Shown one piece after another: positions 1-12,700 of a stretch of DNA of 64,000 nt (positions within the stretch are counted from its first letter, which is position 1; every line of letters starts with the position of its first letter). A program made the translations under genes and the position numbers. This DNA comes from Lepus europaeus. Its lineage: Eukaryota; Chordata; Mammalia; Lagomorpha; Leporidae. The notes beneath the pieces are model-generated. The model saw only the letters and a program-made list of their open reading frames with translations, had not been told where the DNA came from and did not search any database. The stretch spans positions 11,753,294 through 11,817,293 of the forward strand of contig NC_084834.1 in NCBI RefSeq assembly GCF_033115175.1, in the 5' to 3' direction.

Positions 1-3000
1 GGCCCTGGTCGTGATCAGTCAGGCTATTCCCTGGGTCCCCCCGGGGTGAGGGGCACAGGCCGGGGGCCAGCCTTGAAGCTCCCGCGACCGCGTCTCCTTG
101 CCTGGCCTCTCCCCAGCGCTCTGACCTAGAAAGGCGCCTGCCCAGCCCAGCAGCTGCGCGCTATTACCTCTCCTGCGGTGGTCCCTGGCAGCGCCTCGCC
201 GGCCGGGGACTGAGGCTCCGCTTAATTAGTGCTAGGCCTGGCCCGGGGCCCGGAGGGGAATGAGGAGAGCGGTTTTTGATCCTCCGGCCCCTGGTGTCTG
301 GGGTGGTTGAGAGCCGTGCGTTCCGCGTGCAGGCTCCAGGCGCGGGGTTAGGAGAGGGCCCTGCCGGCCTCCACGAGCTCCTCACGCCAGGCCGACAGCG
401 CAGCCTTGGCCCGGGCCCACCTGCCACAGGGAAGGGGCTGCTCCTGCCCGTCCTGCCCCGGACCTGCACCACTGCCGCCCGGCACCCTGGGCACCCGAGT
501 GCTCGCTGTTGTCTGTCCTGGACTGAGCCGGGTGGGAAGGACACAGGCCGAGCAGAGCCTGCCCACCAGGAGCTCTGCTGTGCCAGGACCAAGGGCCCAC
601 TGTCAGTCACAGATGGCGCCCCCGGCACCCACGGTTGGCAGAGTGAGGCGGGGGACACCAGCCCAGAACTGGGGAGCTGACTTGCTGTCTTGATTTCACA
701 ACCAGCGAGGCGGCCTTGAAATCCATCCCTGGTTTCTGGAGCCAAATGGAGACACCTCGGGGGCAGCCCACCACCTGCCAGGAAGGTGTGGGCGGGGCTG
801 AGGGGGCGGCGCCGTCTCCACAGCAGATCCGCTGACCTCCTGCCCGGTGCCCCGCCAGCCTGTGCAGTGCCCCCGACCACATGAAACCCCACTGCCTGTC
901 GCCTCCTCCCCATTTGCTCCCTCGTGCCAAGAGCACAGCTCCCAGGGACCCCGGCACCGGAAACAGGAAACTGCAGCTTTCCTGTCCTCTGATGAAGATC
1001 AGGGCCACATGGCTGCGCCGCCCCCGGCCTCCCCCAGGGCTCGGCCCCTAATCCCCAGCCCCGGGCCCTTCCACGTGCTGTGTCGGACGGGGATGCTTTC
1101 AATTTCCCTTTCCTGGTGGGTGGCAGATCCCGGCTGCGGGGGCGCAGGGCGAGGAATGGCAGGCATCCCCTGCTCGGCCCCTGCCCTCCTCCCTCCTCCC
1201 TCCTCCCTCCTCCCTCTCCCACTCCGGCCCCTCGCTTCCCAGGGCAGCCAGCTTGGTATTGAACCTGAGGTTGAGCCCTGAGGAGGGCCTGTTGGGCCAG
1301 CTGCCCCCCAACCCTGAGATAAGCGTGAGGCAGACCTTAGGGGCTCACAGCCGGGCTCCGGGAAACCCAGCCTGCGGTGCCTGGCCCCACCTCATCTGTG
1401 GAGGGAGCTGTGCCAAACGCTCTTAGCACGAGGGCTGCGGTGGGCAGGGGGAGGTGGGGGCTGCGCAGGGCAGAGAGCAGGGTGCCCCTGGGCCCTGGTG
1501 CTCCCCTGAGGCAGGCAGACCAGTGGGAGCACAGGCTGGGCGCCTTGGGGACTCCAGCGGGGACTGGTGTAGGGTCCCCAGGGCAGAGGAAGTCCCCGCT
1601 GTCAGAATGGCTCCCCGGGCCCCTCCTGGGGCTGCAGAGCGGAGAACCGGGCCCCGTGCCTTAGGGGGGCAGTGGGGAGAGCCAGGGCTGCCCTCTCCCC
1701 CTCTGTCAGGAGCTCTGCCCTACCTGAGGGTGGCGCCCCCTGGCTGTAGCAGGATGTGATACCTGTCCCGAGCTTCCGGGTGCTGCCGTGGGAGAGGCCT
1801 CTGGGGCACCCTTTCCACTGCAGCCACGCCCGCCCCGGCCCCCCCCCCCTCCCCGGGACAGGTGCTCTCGGCTCCAGGAGGCTGACTAGGAGGAGCTCTG
1901 GTTAGGTGTCCTGCAAACACAGCCAGCCGGAAGTCCCCAGCCAGCTCTGCCCTGTGCCTGTGCCTGCACTGTGGTTTCCTTCCTAGGCCGACAGGCCCCT
2001 CCGTGTAGTCAGCGCTCCTGGCGGGTCCAGCCCTGGCCCTGGAAACCTGGCTGCCCAGCGCCTGTCCTGTGCCCCCCACCCCCCCGCCGTACGCCCCTCG
2101 CGCACATATCAACCTTTCCTCGTGAGGGGAGCGTCCCTCTCCTGAGGGTGTGAGCTCAGCGTGACGGGCGTGGCCATGGCTGCACCACCACTGCCCCGCC
2201 TCCTGTTCCCGCCCCTGCTCCTGCACCTCCCCGCGTCTCCCAGGCACTGGCCACTGAGGGGACGGAGGGCCACGGTGGCCGCTGCTGCCCCTTAGCCATT
2301 TGGGGTGGGGGAACGGTCACAGAGTAGCTTCTCAGGCCCAGATGCACCTGCTCCCTCGACCCCCGGGCGTCTCAGCTGCCCAGGAAGGGGTAGGGCTCCC
2401 CGGCAGCTGCGGCTCCATCAGCGCAGCTGCCTCAGGCGAGGCCGTGGGACCAGCCCCTCCCAGGGCTTTCCTCCCTCAGGCCCACCCTGCGGGCGGCCAT
2501 GTGTGCTCGTGGCGTCCGCTCCCACCTTCAGTTTGCCGTGGACCATCTCCATGGCACCCTGTGTGCCGAGTCGGTTGTGTGCGTGTTGGTTTGATCCCTG
2601 TTAGGAGCGGGCATGGCTGAGGGGTCGCTGCCCAGTCTGGCGTTCCCACCAGGTCCTGAGCCCGGAGCGGCCGCCTGTTAACTCAGGGGAGCGCGTGTGA
2701 ACAGCTTTCCTGTGGACGAGCCCTCTGCTCCGTGGCCACCTGCCCTCAGCTCTAAAGCTTAATCTGGGGTATTTAACCTTGGTCAAGTTCGTATTCTTTA
2801 TTCTAGGGCCAAAACATTCATTATCCTCACTTCACGTGGGCTCTTGCCTTGTTGAGGCCGTAAACAGCAGATTGGCAGTCAAGCTCCTTGGAGAGGCCAG
2901 TGTGGGAGACCGTGCCCGCTGGGCCACCCGAGCCGCTTAGCCAGGCCACGAGCACCTCTGAGAGGCTGCGGTGGGCCCCCGGCCCTGCTCCTCAGACATT

Positions 3001-3623
3001 CTAGGAGGAGCCAGCTCTCCCCCTGGTCCTGGACCACCGGCTCTGCCCCTCGGCCTTGAGTGGCCATGGGCAGCCCTCGGCCTGCTGGCAGCTTCGCCTG
3101 GTCCTCCCCGGCCCTTGCGTTAGCCAGGGGCCCTTCCGAGTCCGAGGTGACAACACCTGTCGTGATCCCCACAGGGACCAGAAAGCCAAGGCCTCCCTGT
3201 GGCCGGCTCTGAATGGCCTGTCAGGGAGAGGGAGGAGGAGGGCCTTGAGCTGTGTCCCCGAGGCATCAGTTTGATGCACCATCTCCACGGTGGGACCTCA
3301 GGGTAGCCCCTCTCCTGTGTGGCGGAGGAGCCCTGGGAAGAAGAGGAGGAGGAGGCAGAGGAGAGGCCATTGGCCAGAAGTAGGTTCAGAGTTCGGTTCT
3401 GTCGCCAGCCGGAGAACTAGGCCTGACCGTGACCTTGGGCAGCCATAGGTCATGCCCTCTCTGGCCTCCCAGCTCTGCACTCCTGTGCTCCAGGCGTGTG
3501 GGCAGGGCAGGCCGGGCTGAGTGCATGCTGCACCGCAGTGGGGGTCCAGCAGCCCTGGCCTCGCCCGTGGGAAGCGAAGCCCCCGACACGTGGAGCAGGC
3601 TCCGTGCTGTCCCTGTCGCGCAG
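1..3623 (+). other. BIN3 intron sequence
   Basis: GC-rich intronic DNA upstream of the first visible BIN3 exon. I found no BIN3-like exon and no recognisable transposable element. The only clear structure is a pyrimidine tandem run at 1184-1222. The many open frames are short, overlap on both strands and look like GC-rich noise. Confidence 0.6.
1184..1222. repeat. (CCTCCCT)n pyrimidine tandem repeat
   Basis: Repeated CTCCCTC units form a nearly pure polypyrimidine tract inside the BIN3 intron. Such a tract can adopt triplex-type DNA, but no function is implied. Confidence 0.8.
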
Positions 3624-5431
3624 GTTCGGCAGCGTCTTCCCGAGCCTCAACATGGCCGTGAAGCGGCGGGAGCAGGCCTTGCAGGACTACCGCAGGCTGC
3701 AGGCCAAGGTGGAGAAGTACGAGGAGAAGGAGAAGACGGGGCCTGTGCTGGCCAAGCTCCACCAGGTGCTGAGGGGGGCGGGGGCGGAGGGGCGGCAGGC
3801 GCCTCCCTGCACCTGGGACCACAGAGCCAGAGCTCTGACCCCCGGGGTCCCGCTCCCAGGCGCGGGAGGAGCTTCGGCCTGTGAGGGAAGACTTCGAAGC
3901 CAAGAACAAGCAGCTCCTGGAAGAGATGCCACGGTTCCACAGCAGCCGCCTTGGCTACTTCCAGCCCAGCTTTGAGTCCCTGATCCGGGCCCAGGTGAGG
4001 CCCCAGCCCGCAGGGAGGAGACACCCACTGCTCCCCTGCCTCGGGCACCTCCCCCCACGCCAGTGGCAGGGCTAAGGGAAGTTGAGGGTCCTCTATATCT
4101 TCCAGTTCTAGCCACAATCCTCTGCTCCCACGTCTGATCCTAAGCAGCACTTTGGTCTTTGCCCAGTGTGGGTGGGTGGGCCAGGGCAGAGGTGGGCTCC
4201 AGAGGTCCCAGCACCCCTCCCAGACCCCCAGGAGGTTGGCCTTGAACTCCCAGACAGGTCCCTAAGCCCCAGGGGCTGCGGCACACCTCCCAAGCCAGAC
4301 TAGGACTTGGGGCCAGCAGTTAGGGAGGGGCAGGTACTGGCCCTGTATCTCCTGGCAGAGCGGAACCGGGCGGCTCCCACCTCCAATCCTTTGGCAAATG
4401 GGAGCAGTTGGGGTCCATAGCCAGATCTCAGGACCCCCACTGTTCTCCCCACTCCGTGGCACCAAGTCACCAAGCTGAAGGTTCCCATTTCAGCCACTGC
4501 CTGCCTGGTGGTTCTCGGCTGGGTGTCTGGCGCCCTCCAGTGGTCACCATGCATCCTTGACAATCGGTGCCCCCACCCTGCTGGCCTTGGAGGTCAGCAG
4601 AGCCCAGGGGCGGGGCACTGGGTGTCAGGACTGACGCTGGAGCTGGCACTTGTTTGGGACTTGTTTTCTCGGTGCTGTGCCGTGCTGTGTGTAGGGCAGT
4701 GAGACGCATTCTTCCCACCCTGGCCCCTGGGGCGCAGCGTCCTGCCAGCAGCTGCGCCCTCCCTCTGCCCCTGCCGCGGGGGCCCGGACTCGGCCAGGCG
4801 GCCCTGTCACCGCGCAGCAGGGCAGCCGGCTTGCTTACGCTCCCCCGCACCAGCCTCCTGCCGTTAGTCACTGCACAAGTGAGCATTCCTGGTGACTCAG
4901 CGCACAGCGGCCCCCGCCCCGGGGGGACAGCTGCACTGGAGCCCACCTTGACGGGGCTCCCCCAGGTGCTGCTCACCTGGCCCCCCCAGCGCTGGGCTGT
5001 GCATTTCTGCAGTGGATGGGGGTCCCCTGGCCCCGCGCCAGGCACACTCCCATCAAAGTGCATGCTGTCGGGAGGGGAAACTGAGGCCAGCATGGCCTTG
5101 GCCATTGGGGGAGTGGCTGACAGGGCTCCCCCATAAAGGTTCTGAGAAGCAGCACAGCCTCTGTCCACACCCGCCACCACCTCGGCCTCCCCGGCTGCTC
5201 CCTGCGGGCCCCCCAGCGCCATTCTGTGCTCTGGCACCCAGATGCCCGGTGCCCCCCTCACCACCCGGCCCTGGCCTCCTCCAGGTCGTTTACTACTCAG
5301 AAATGCATAAGATCTTCGGAGACCTCGCCCGACAGCTTGACCAGCCGGGCCACTCGGACGAGCAGCGGGAGCGGGAGAACGAGGCCAAGCTGAGCGAGCT
5401 CCGAGCCCTCTCGATCGTGGCTGACGACTGA
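3624..5431 (+). CDS. BIN3: BIN3, C-terminal three coding exons (gene enters from the left edge)
   Basis: Bridging integrator 3, an N-BAR-only amphiphysin-family protein that binds curved membrane and is linked to actin organisation and cytokinesis. Exons are 3624-3765, 3860-3994 and 5285-5431, each with AG/GT borders. Joined, they give about 140 residues, the C-terminal 55% of a protein usually near 253 aa. The first exon starts with the third base of a split Lys codon and reads FGSVFPSLNMAVKRREQAL. The second contains REELRPVREDFEAKN and IRAQ. The last begins VVYYSEMHKIFGDL and ends ELRALSIVADD before TGA at 5429-5431. This is the helical back half of the BAR domain. The N-terminal exons are outside the window; I saw none in 1-3623. 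BIN3 lies tail to tail with CCAR2, as in human. Identification is by recalled near-identity to human BIN3. Confidence 0.95.
3995..5284 (+). other. BIN3 last intron
   Basis: A 1.29-kb GC-rich intron between the last two BIN3 coding exons. No repeat family, RNA gene or extra exon was recognised. A 414-aa open frame on the minus strand (4467-5711) overlaps it and was rejected as a shadow. Confidence 0.6.
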
Positions 5432-5945
5432 GCCGGGGCCTCCTGGGACGTGTCCATCGCTCTGCGCTTTGCACTGTCCTGACCGGCAGCCGTGCGGCAC
5501 CTGGCAGGCCGGGGAGAGGCAGCCCCTGGACCTGCGGTCTTGGCTCCCTTGAGCCCCAAGCTGGCTGCCACCCCCCAGGCCCAGGTAAGCCGCGTAGGAA
5601 GACCCTGGGGGTGTCATGTCCTGAACCGTCCAGTTTGTCCTGGCCTCGGGCAGGAGCTGGCCTCAGCCCTGCTCGCCCGGCAGGGCCATCTACCTCCGAA
5701 GATCTGCCCACCGTGGCGTGCGCCCGGCCTGTCGCGCCACTGCAGACACTGCCCCAGCAGAGGGCGCCACAGCACTACAGAGGTGAGCCCCTAAGGGCTG
5801 GGATCTGGCCTCCTGTGACTCCCCCAGCAGGGTTCCATCAGGCCCAGGCCTCCATGTGAGAACAGGCGGTTAGTGTCTCACCTGAATATCTGGAATTCTA
5901 TTTTTTCAAGTAAAGTTTCCAATGAAATAACCACATCGTTTTGTG
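5432..5945 (+). promoter_or_regulatory. BIN3: BIN3 3' untranslated region with variant poly(A) signals
   Basis: After the BIN3 stop there is no canonical AATAAA. Near 5909-5914 is AGTAAA, and at 5921-5926 AATGAA, both known weak variants. They are followed by a T/G-rich stretch (about 5937-5952) of the kind found downstream of cleavage sites. The end of the transcript near 5930-5945 is an inference. Confidence 0.5.
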
Positions 5946-6019
5946 CTTGTAAATTAAGGTGAGGCCGGGGAGGGAACACGGGCAAGCCTAGGAGTAGGGG
6001 AGAGCTACAGCTGACACGC

Positions 6020-6749
6020 TTGCTTTGTTTTTTGACTTTGGTTTATTTAAAAAACAAAAAGCCAAAAAAAAAAAAAAAAACCAACTTTATATACAAAGTC
6101 AAACAGAAACCACGGATTATGGAAAGGGGTGAGAATTACGGGGGCAAGGGCTGGGCCAGAGCCAATCCACATTCTGAACACAGGAGCCGGGAAGAGGTGC
6201 CGGTTCCTCCTGGGGTGGCTGCCTGGCCCCCGCAGCCCCGCACCGAGAGCTCTCTGCACAGGCTCCGTCCCTGACGGCCGCGGGAGCCCCTGCCCCCGGG
6301 GAGCCCGCACCTGGAACCCCAGGCGTCACGCTCGGCCAAGGGGGCTGCTCAGCCGCCCCGCTGGGCCCCGCCTCTGCTGCTCAGACCTCGTCACAGACTC
6401 CAGCCTGCACCTCCCCTGCCTTAGCGAAACCCGACAGGACAGGAGAGAGAAAGCACAAGACTACAAAGGCCCCAGGAGAATTCCAAGGTTTGGGGGCAAA
6501 ATGACATTCTAGGGGGTGCAGAAGATGTTGTATTTAGCTGTAACGGGAACTGGGTTCCTCTCACATCCATTCCACGTCGCCCGGGCCCCCACGCTGATGG
6601 CCGGCCGTCCCCCGCAGCGGCTGAGCCCAAAGTCAGCCGCCGCTCCTCGGGCTCCCAGGTCCTGCCGCGGCTGCGCTCCCGTACCAAAAGGGCTCTGACG
6701 CCACCAGGCTCCGCCGCTGGCCTCCCAGCGTCGCAGCTGCGCCAGTCTC
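6020..6749 (-). promoter_or_regulatory. CCAR2: CCAR2 3' untranslated region and poly(A) signal
   Basis: Downstream of the CCAR2 stop on the minus strand is a roughly 700-base untranslated tail. It ends at an AATAAA hexamer (plus-strand coordinates 6042-6047). A long A/T homopolymer at 6065-6081 lies just before it. The predicted cleavage near 6020-6030 leaves about 100 bp to the inferred BIN3 end. Confidence 0.75.
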
Positions 6750-9700
6750 TCAGTTGCTGGGCGCCGGCTCCTCCCTCTCGACCCAGCCCTCAGCCTGCGG
6801 GAGACGGGGCAGCAGCAGAGGGGCAGGCGTGGTGGCCGGGGCCGCCGACCCGCTGTCCCCGGGGGCTCCCAAGCCTAGCGCCTCACCTTCTCCACCATGC
6901 GCTGCACCTCGAGCTGCAGGGGCGTGAGGCGCCGGCGGAAGTCCTGCAGCAGCCGCTGAAGCTGGGCCCGCTGCCGCTCAGCCGTCCGCGCCGTCTCCTC
7001 GGCCTCGGCCAGCCGGCCTCGCAGCTCCTGCATCTCGGCCGCCAGCGTCTTGTTGGTCACTTCGGCGGCTGAGAACCGGCTATGGCTCTCCTCTAAGGGC
7101 AGGAACACGACAGAGACCGCCGCTCAGTCGGGCCCCGGGCCGCACACGGGGCCCCCGAGGCCCCGGCCACTCACCCAGCTTCAGCTCCAGCGTGTGGATC
7201 TTGTTCTCCAAGTAGAGCCGCCCGCTGTCCTGCTGCTCGGCGCGCTGCAGCAGGCTGCCCACATTGATGAGGCTGCCGTTGTGGGGCACCAGGCCTTCGT
7301 GCTCCGCGGGGGCAGCGCCGGCCTCCGCGCGCTTCCCAGGAGGTGGCAGCAGGTCCAGGTTTCCTGGGGTGGGGAGAGGACGTGAGGCCAGGCTTTGGGA
7401 GGCGGCGGCGGCGGCCCACAGGCAGCACCACATACCGCAGAGCAGCTCCTCGCAGGCCGCGCCGTCCACGCCCTCCTGGCGGCTGTACTGCAGGCTGCGG
7501 TACTGGCAGATGTGCTGGGTCACCGCCCTGCTGACCAGCTGCTGGGCCTGCAACACACAGGGAGCACACACCGCTGACCAGGAGTGGCCTGCGCGGGTGG
7601 GCTAAGCCCCCACCCCCCAAAGTCCCGCCTCGCCTTCTGACCCAGCTCCCTGCTAACGCACCCGGCGCCTGAGAGGCAGCAGCAGCAGAGGGCCCTGCCA
7701 CCCCACGGGAGACCGCGCTGGAGGTCCAGGCATCCAGGGCGTGAGCCGGCAGCTGGACAACCTCGGGCTCTGTCTCCTACCTGCTCTGCGCTGAGCCGGA
7801 TCCCCAGGGTGAGCAGGATCCTCTCCAAGTCCCGCCGGTGCAGGTAGCCACACCAGTTGGCATCGAAAAAGACGAAAGCAAGGAGGCAGTCCAAGGGGAG
7901 CACGGCGGAAGGGTCCAGCTCCTTGGGCTGCGAAGGAAACCGGTGAGCGAGGTTCACAAACCGTCCCTGGGCGGCTGGCTCGGTGTTCAGCTCCAACCGC
8001 GCCCGTGCCCGTGAGGTGGCTGGGAAATGCTGGGCCGGGCCCCGAGACCAGGGAACCTGGGCCAGAGCCCTTCTTCCTGTACCCCAACGGTGAGCACGCG
8101 AGGCGCTCCTGGCGCCCACCGTGGGCCAAGAACCACAGCTCCTGGGAGCACCCCCAGGACAGAGCGGGGGGCCTCACCATGTCCTGGAGCGAGGAGAACT
8201 CCACCTCTGACTGGTTGGAGGCGACAGAGCGCACCTCGGCGTCCTCCAGCTTCGCTCCTGCTGCACAAAGCCTCAGCTCACCCGGGGCAGTGCGCGCCCC
8301 CGGGGCCCCAGGGCCTGCGCCGCGCCCGCCGCCGGCCTCACCGAACTCCTCCTCGCCGTCATCCCGGAGCAGCAGCAGCTCGGGGTCCAGGGCCATCTCG
8401 CACAGGTCCTCGGCCGCCTCTGCCCGCGGCTTCTCCTCCTCCTCCCCGCCGGCAGGGGGCGGCTTGGGCAGCAGCCCGTCTTCCTTCTGCGGACACGGCC
8501 GGGGGTGAGGAGGCGGCGGCCTGCGACAGCTCAGTGCCACCGTGCCGGCACCGCCTCACTGCCCACTGCCCGAGACCCAGGGCCCCCGGGGCACTCGCCA
8601 GCCACCTGGCCGTAGTCCCAGTCCCAGGAGAAGCCACATTTACTGGGCAGGTACTCGAGCAAGGAGGAGAGTTGGGTTTTAGAAAAGCTTTTAAAAAACA
8701 CCCTTATTATTCCTTGTTAACTCTCAGGCATTCAAAATGCCCTCTCTCCTCCCACCCCAGTGCTAACCAGGCCCAAGCCCGGGTCGGGCGCACTCACGGT
8801 GGTAGATACCCCTCTGTTCTCTCAGGCACGCTGAGCTGGCGAGGGCCTGACCTCCCTAGGCCTGCGCCTGCACCAGGTTTCCCAGGAGCGGGGAGTGCTG
8901 GCAGCAGTGCCCGGCACAGGTGAGGGGCACTCACCAGGGGGGCATCGGACTCGGCAGCCGCACCCTCGCTCTGCACCTCCTCCTTCGACTCCTTGGTCGC
9001 CACCTCTTTGACCGCGTCGTCCTTGGCCGCCTCCTCCTTCTCGGGTTCTGGGGGGGACGCGGCCTTTTCCGGAAGGCTCAGCAGCATCTTGTAAATCCTG
9101 TAGCCGAAGTCCCGCTGCAGCATCTCCAGGAACAGCTCGGCCAACACCATCACCTGTGGGGCGAGGCGGCAGGGGCTGGCCTGAGTGTTCCCCCCTCCCC
9201 TCCCCTCCCCCGTGCACCACCCCGACTCCCCAGGCCCGACACCTGCCTCAAAAGAGACCCTTTCTTTGGGCCTCCGGTCCTCCACAATGCCCTGGAGCGA
9301 CAGGTTCACACAGCCAGGACGTGCAGTGACCGCAGGCTCCAGAGGGGGTGGGGGGGCTTCCGGGAGGTCGGTGTCCGCGTCCTGCTGTGTGCCGGCCTCA
9401 GGAGGGTCGGCTGCCTGCTCCGCCGTGTCGGGGGCCTGTTCAGCAGGCTCCGTTTCCTGCAACACCAGCCAGGATGTGAGGCTCAGGCGCGGGCTCAGGG
9501 CCCCTCCCGCCCAGGCTCCTCCCCAGCGCAGCCTCACCCCTGACGCCTGCTGGGGCGTGGCGGCTGCCTCTGCAGCTCTTTGCTGGCACTGGGCCTCCCA
9601 CTCCTCCAGCGTGGGCATGATGCTCCAGACGTCTGGCAGGTACACCACCACTGTGTGCAGCCGCCGAGGCGGGCCCGGCTGCAGGTACTGGAACTCGGCA

Positions 9701-12700
9701 AAGCGCCACCTGCTCCCGGCGACAGGAGAGAGGCCGTCCTCGCCTTACACACTGCACACACAGGCAGCTGCCACCCTCCCGGGCCAGCTCACAAGAGCAC
9801 GATCCACGTGCTGACATGAGAGACGCCGACCGAGCCCTCAAACAGCGCGGAGCCAGAGGCGGCAGTCAACCATGGCACACTGGCTGGGGCCAGAGCGCGC
9901 ACAGCCCTGGTCGGGCTCAGGCCCCAGCCCTGCACCTGTGCGGCAGCTGCAGGGGAGGGAGGCAGGCAGGCTCCGCCCTCGGGCTCAGGCAAGGCCACTC
10001 ACCACTTAGTGCAGGTGCTCAAGTCGATGCCGGTCTGGGCCTGTGCACAGCGGATGGCCGTGCGCACCAGCACCTGCGGGTCAGCCTGGGGGTCGAGGCC
10101 GTCCAGGGAGGGAGACCACTCGCCCCCCACCAGCACTGCCTCTTCTTCTTTCCGGCCCAGCAAGAACTACAAAAAAAGAGATGAGGGATAAGAGACACAG
10201 GCCCACTTCCCTGGCTCTCCCCAACTGCACCACCCAGGAGTGAAGGCACAGGCAGTAGTGACGAGTCGTCCACACAAGGGGGCGCTCCGCTCTCACAAGT
10301 GAGGACAACCCTGAGGGGCGCTGTCCCCTTGGGTAGGAGGGGCCTCTTCCAGCCTGGGTTCTCCAGGTCACTGACCCAGACCAGACATCATCAGTCCATT
10401 TCACAGTCCAGCTCCCACCTTGATCTGCTTCAGAGGATGTTCCGGCGTCTCCCTTGGCTCGGCCATGTCATCCACAAATTGCATGCAGCAGCGGTACAGT
10501 TCCTCTAAGCCCGGGGAGGAGAGCAGCAGGACCTGGGCGGGGGCGGCACGGAGGAGACTCAGCGCCTTCCCCAGCCCCCAGCGAAGGGGCAGAGGGGCGG
10601 GCGCGGTCCGTCTACCTTGGAGCTGTAGGCGGCGGCGCTGTCGGCAGGGCTGGGCTCCGCAGCTGGCTCTGGAGCTGCCGCCGCCTCTGCAGAGACCTGG
10701 ATCCGGCTCGGGTGGTGGAGGGGAAAGGGCTGGCTCAGAGGGAAAGCCGACAGCCAGCTCAGGTGCACGCACAGGAAGTCGGACGGCACCAGGAGGCTGC
10801 GGTATCGGCGCTGGAGTTCTAGGACGTCACAGCTGGGGCTGCAAGACACAAGGGTTCCGCACTCGGGGACCGCGCGTCGGAGAAGGGCGGGCAGCCGTCT
10901 GTCCAGGACTGCCGCGGGCACCTCAAAAGACAAACACTGATCACATCTCGTCTCAGACCAGAAGGTCAAAGCAAGCCAAACCAGGCAGGGGCGGGGGACA
11001 GACAGTACACGACAGTAACAGTCGCCGTCTGGATTTAAAAGAACTCACAAGTCCGTAACCGGAAGTCCAAAAGCCTAAGCCAAAACTGGGAAAACTGACG
11101 CCAACAGCAAAAGGAATGTAAGACTTAAAAGCCCATGAAAACATGCTCCATCTTATTTATAGTTGAAGCGAATCGGAATATCAGTCTTCACCCATTAGAC
11201 TGACGAAGATGAAAACGTCTGATGGCACAGTGGCGGCAGCTGTCCACGGGGGACGCAGGCCAGGCTCCTGGAGAGGAGCGTGAGACGGGCCCTGAGCCAG
11301 CCGCCCGTCTCTATGACCTGGTCTCAGTGAGGCGTTCTGCACTTGCGCACGCAGGGGCAACGGTTACAACAGGATGTAGGATGACTAGATGCAAACCGGA
11401 AACAATGAACTTGATCTAACGTTACCGTGGAACAAACTCCAAGCTCTATTAGGCAAAGCAGCAAAGCACCGAACAGTATATTTCTTGTGCCTTTTTAAAA
11501 AGGGCTGTCAGAACTCACAGGCATGGGCTGGGCCTCCCTGACACAAGAACCGTTAGCAGTCCAAGCCTCGGGACCCCACCCCCAGCTCTGCCACTCACCT
11601 GTCCACTGTGTAGGGAGTGAGGTGGACCCGGTAGGGAGGCAGGTCATGCCTTGGTTTCTTAGCACCCCAAGGCTCTCCACCAGCCCGCTGCTTGCGTTTC
11701 TTGGAGTCGTGGTCGTCGCTGGAGGTTCATCCATCGCCAGGAGTAAGAAACCACACTGTCATTTATGCATTCAATACACACTCGTCTACAAAGAAAGAGC
11801 TGGAGACGACGTGCCCCCAACACTGAAGAGAGGGAGAGAGCAGCCGTGCCAACAGCCACAGGACGGATCATCACAAAGACGTCCATGTGGGTGTCTTAAC
11901 TCTTAAAGTGCCCAAAAACTGCTCGTGGTTAGGAAAGAGCCCAGCGTGCAATGTTTCATATGTAGTAGGCCTCTGCTGTGCAAAACAAAAGCTTGAAAAG
12001 ACTGAAATAAAATATTAATGGTGGATGCATCTGATAGGCTTATAATTTTCTTGTATTTCTCTGAACTTGATTAATCATCTATGTTTAACATAAATTGTTT
12101 TTAAATGAGGAAAACAACATAAGTGGCTTTTGCTTTCTACCAAATGACACATTTATAGGAACATGCTATGGGGTCCATAGGAAATAGTTCTTAGCAACAA
12201 ACTCTTAACGGTACACATCCAGAGGCTCAAAGCTTTTGCTCCAGTACTTCTACTCTTGGGAGACTTATCTCCGAGAGGAATCTCAGCTCTCAGGGGTAGC
12301 AGGTGGCCACAGGCCTGGCTGGGAAGGGCCCACTCCATCCCAGGCCTGGAGCTGGGAGCCTGCCTCTCCTCACTTACCTCCCCGCTAATAACAAAGAATT
12401 GCGTAAGAGGAGTTAGCAAGAACTAACCAAAACACAAAACAACGAGCATAAAACTGAAGCACTCATTTAAGAAAGCAGCAAACCTCAACTAGGAGAAAAT
12501 ACTTGCAAAACGTTGTCTGATCAAGGCATTCTATGGAAAAATATGGGAGCTAGGAAGAGGGGGGAGCAGGAGGAAAAAATATATCACAAGAAAGTTAACT
12601 CAAAAGAGAACGTTGGGGCCGGCGCTGTGGCACAGCGGGTAAAGCCGCCGCCTGCAGTGCCAGCAGCCCACGTGGGCACCCACGCAAATCCTGGCTGCTG

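Noticed and set aside
4467-5711. 414-codon minus-strand open frame across the BIN3 last exon
   Set aside because: Antisense to the conserved BIN3 terminal exon, low complexity, no domain.
6062-6081. Poly(A) tract considered as the tail of a processed retrocopy
   Set aside because: No retrocopied exon sequence or target duplication precedes it; it sits in the CCAR2 3' untranslated region next to the AATAAA.
9243-9246. Extending CCAR2 exon 9247-9456 by four bases to reach a GT donor
   Set aside because: It would shift the frame against the conserved next exon; the GC donor keeps it.
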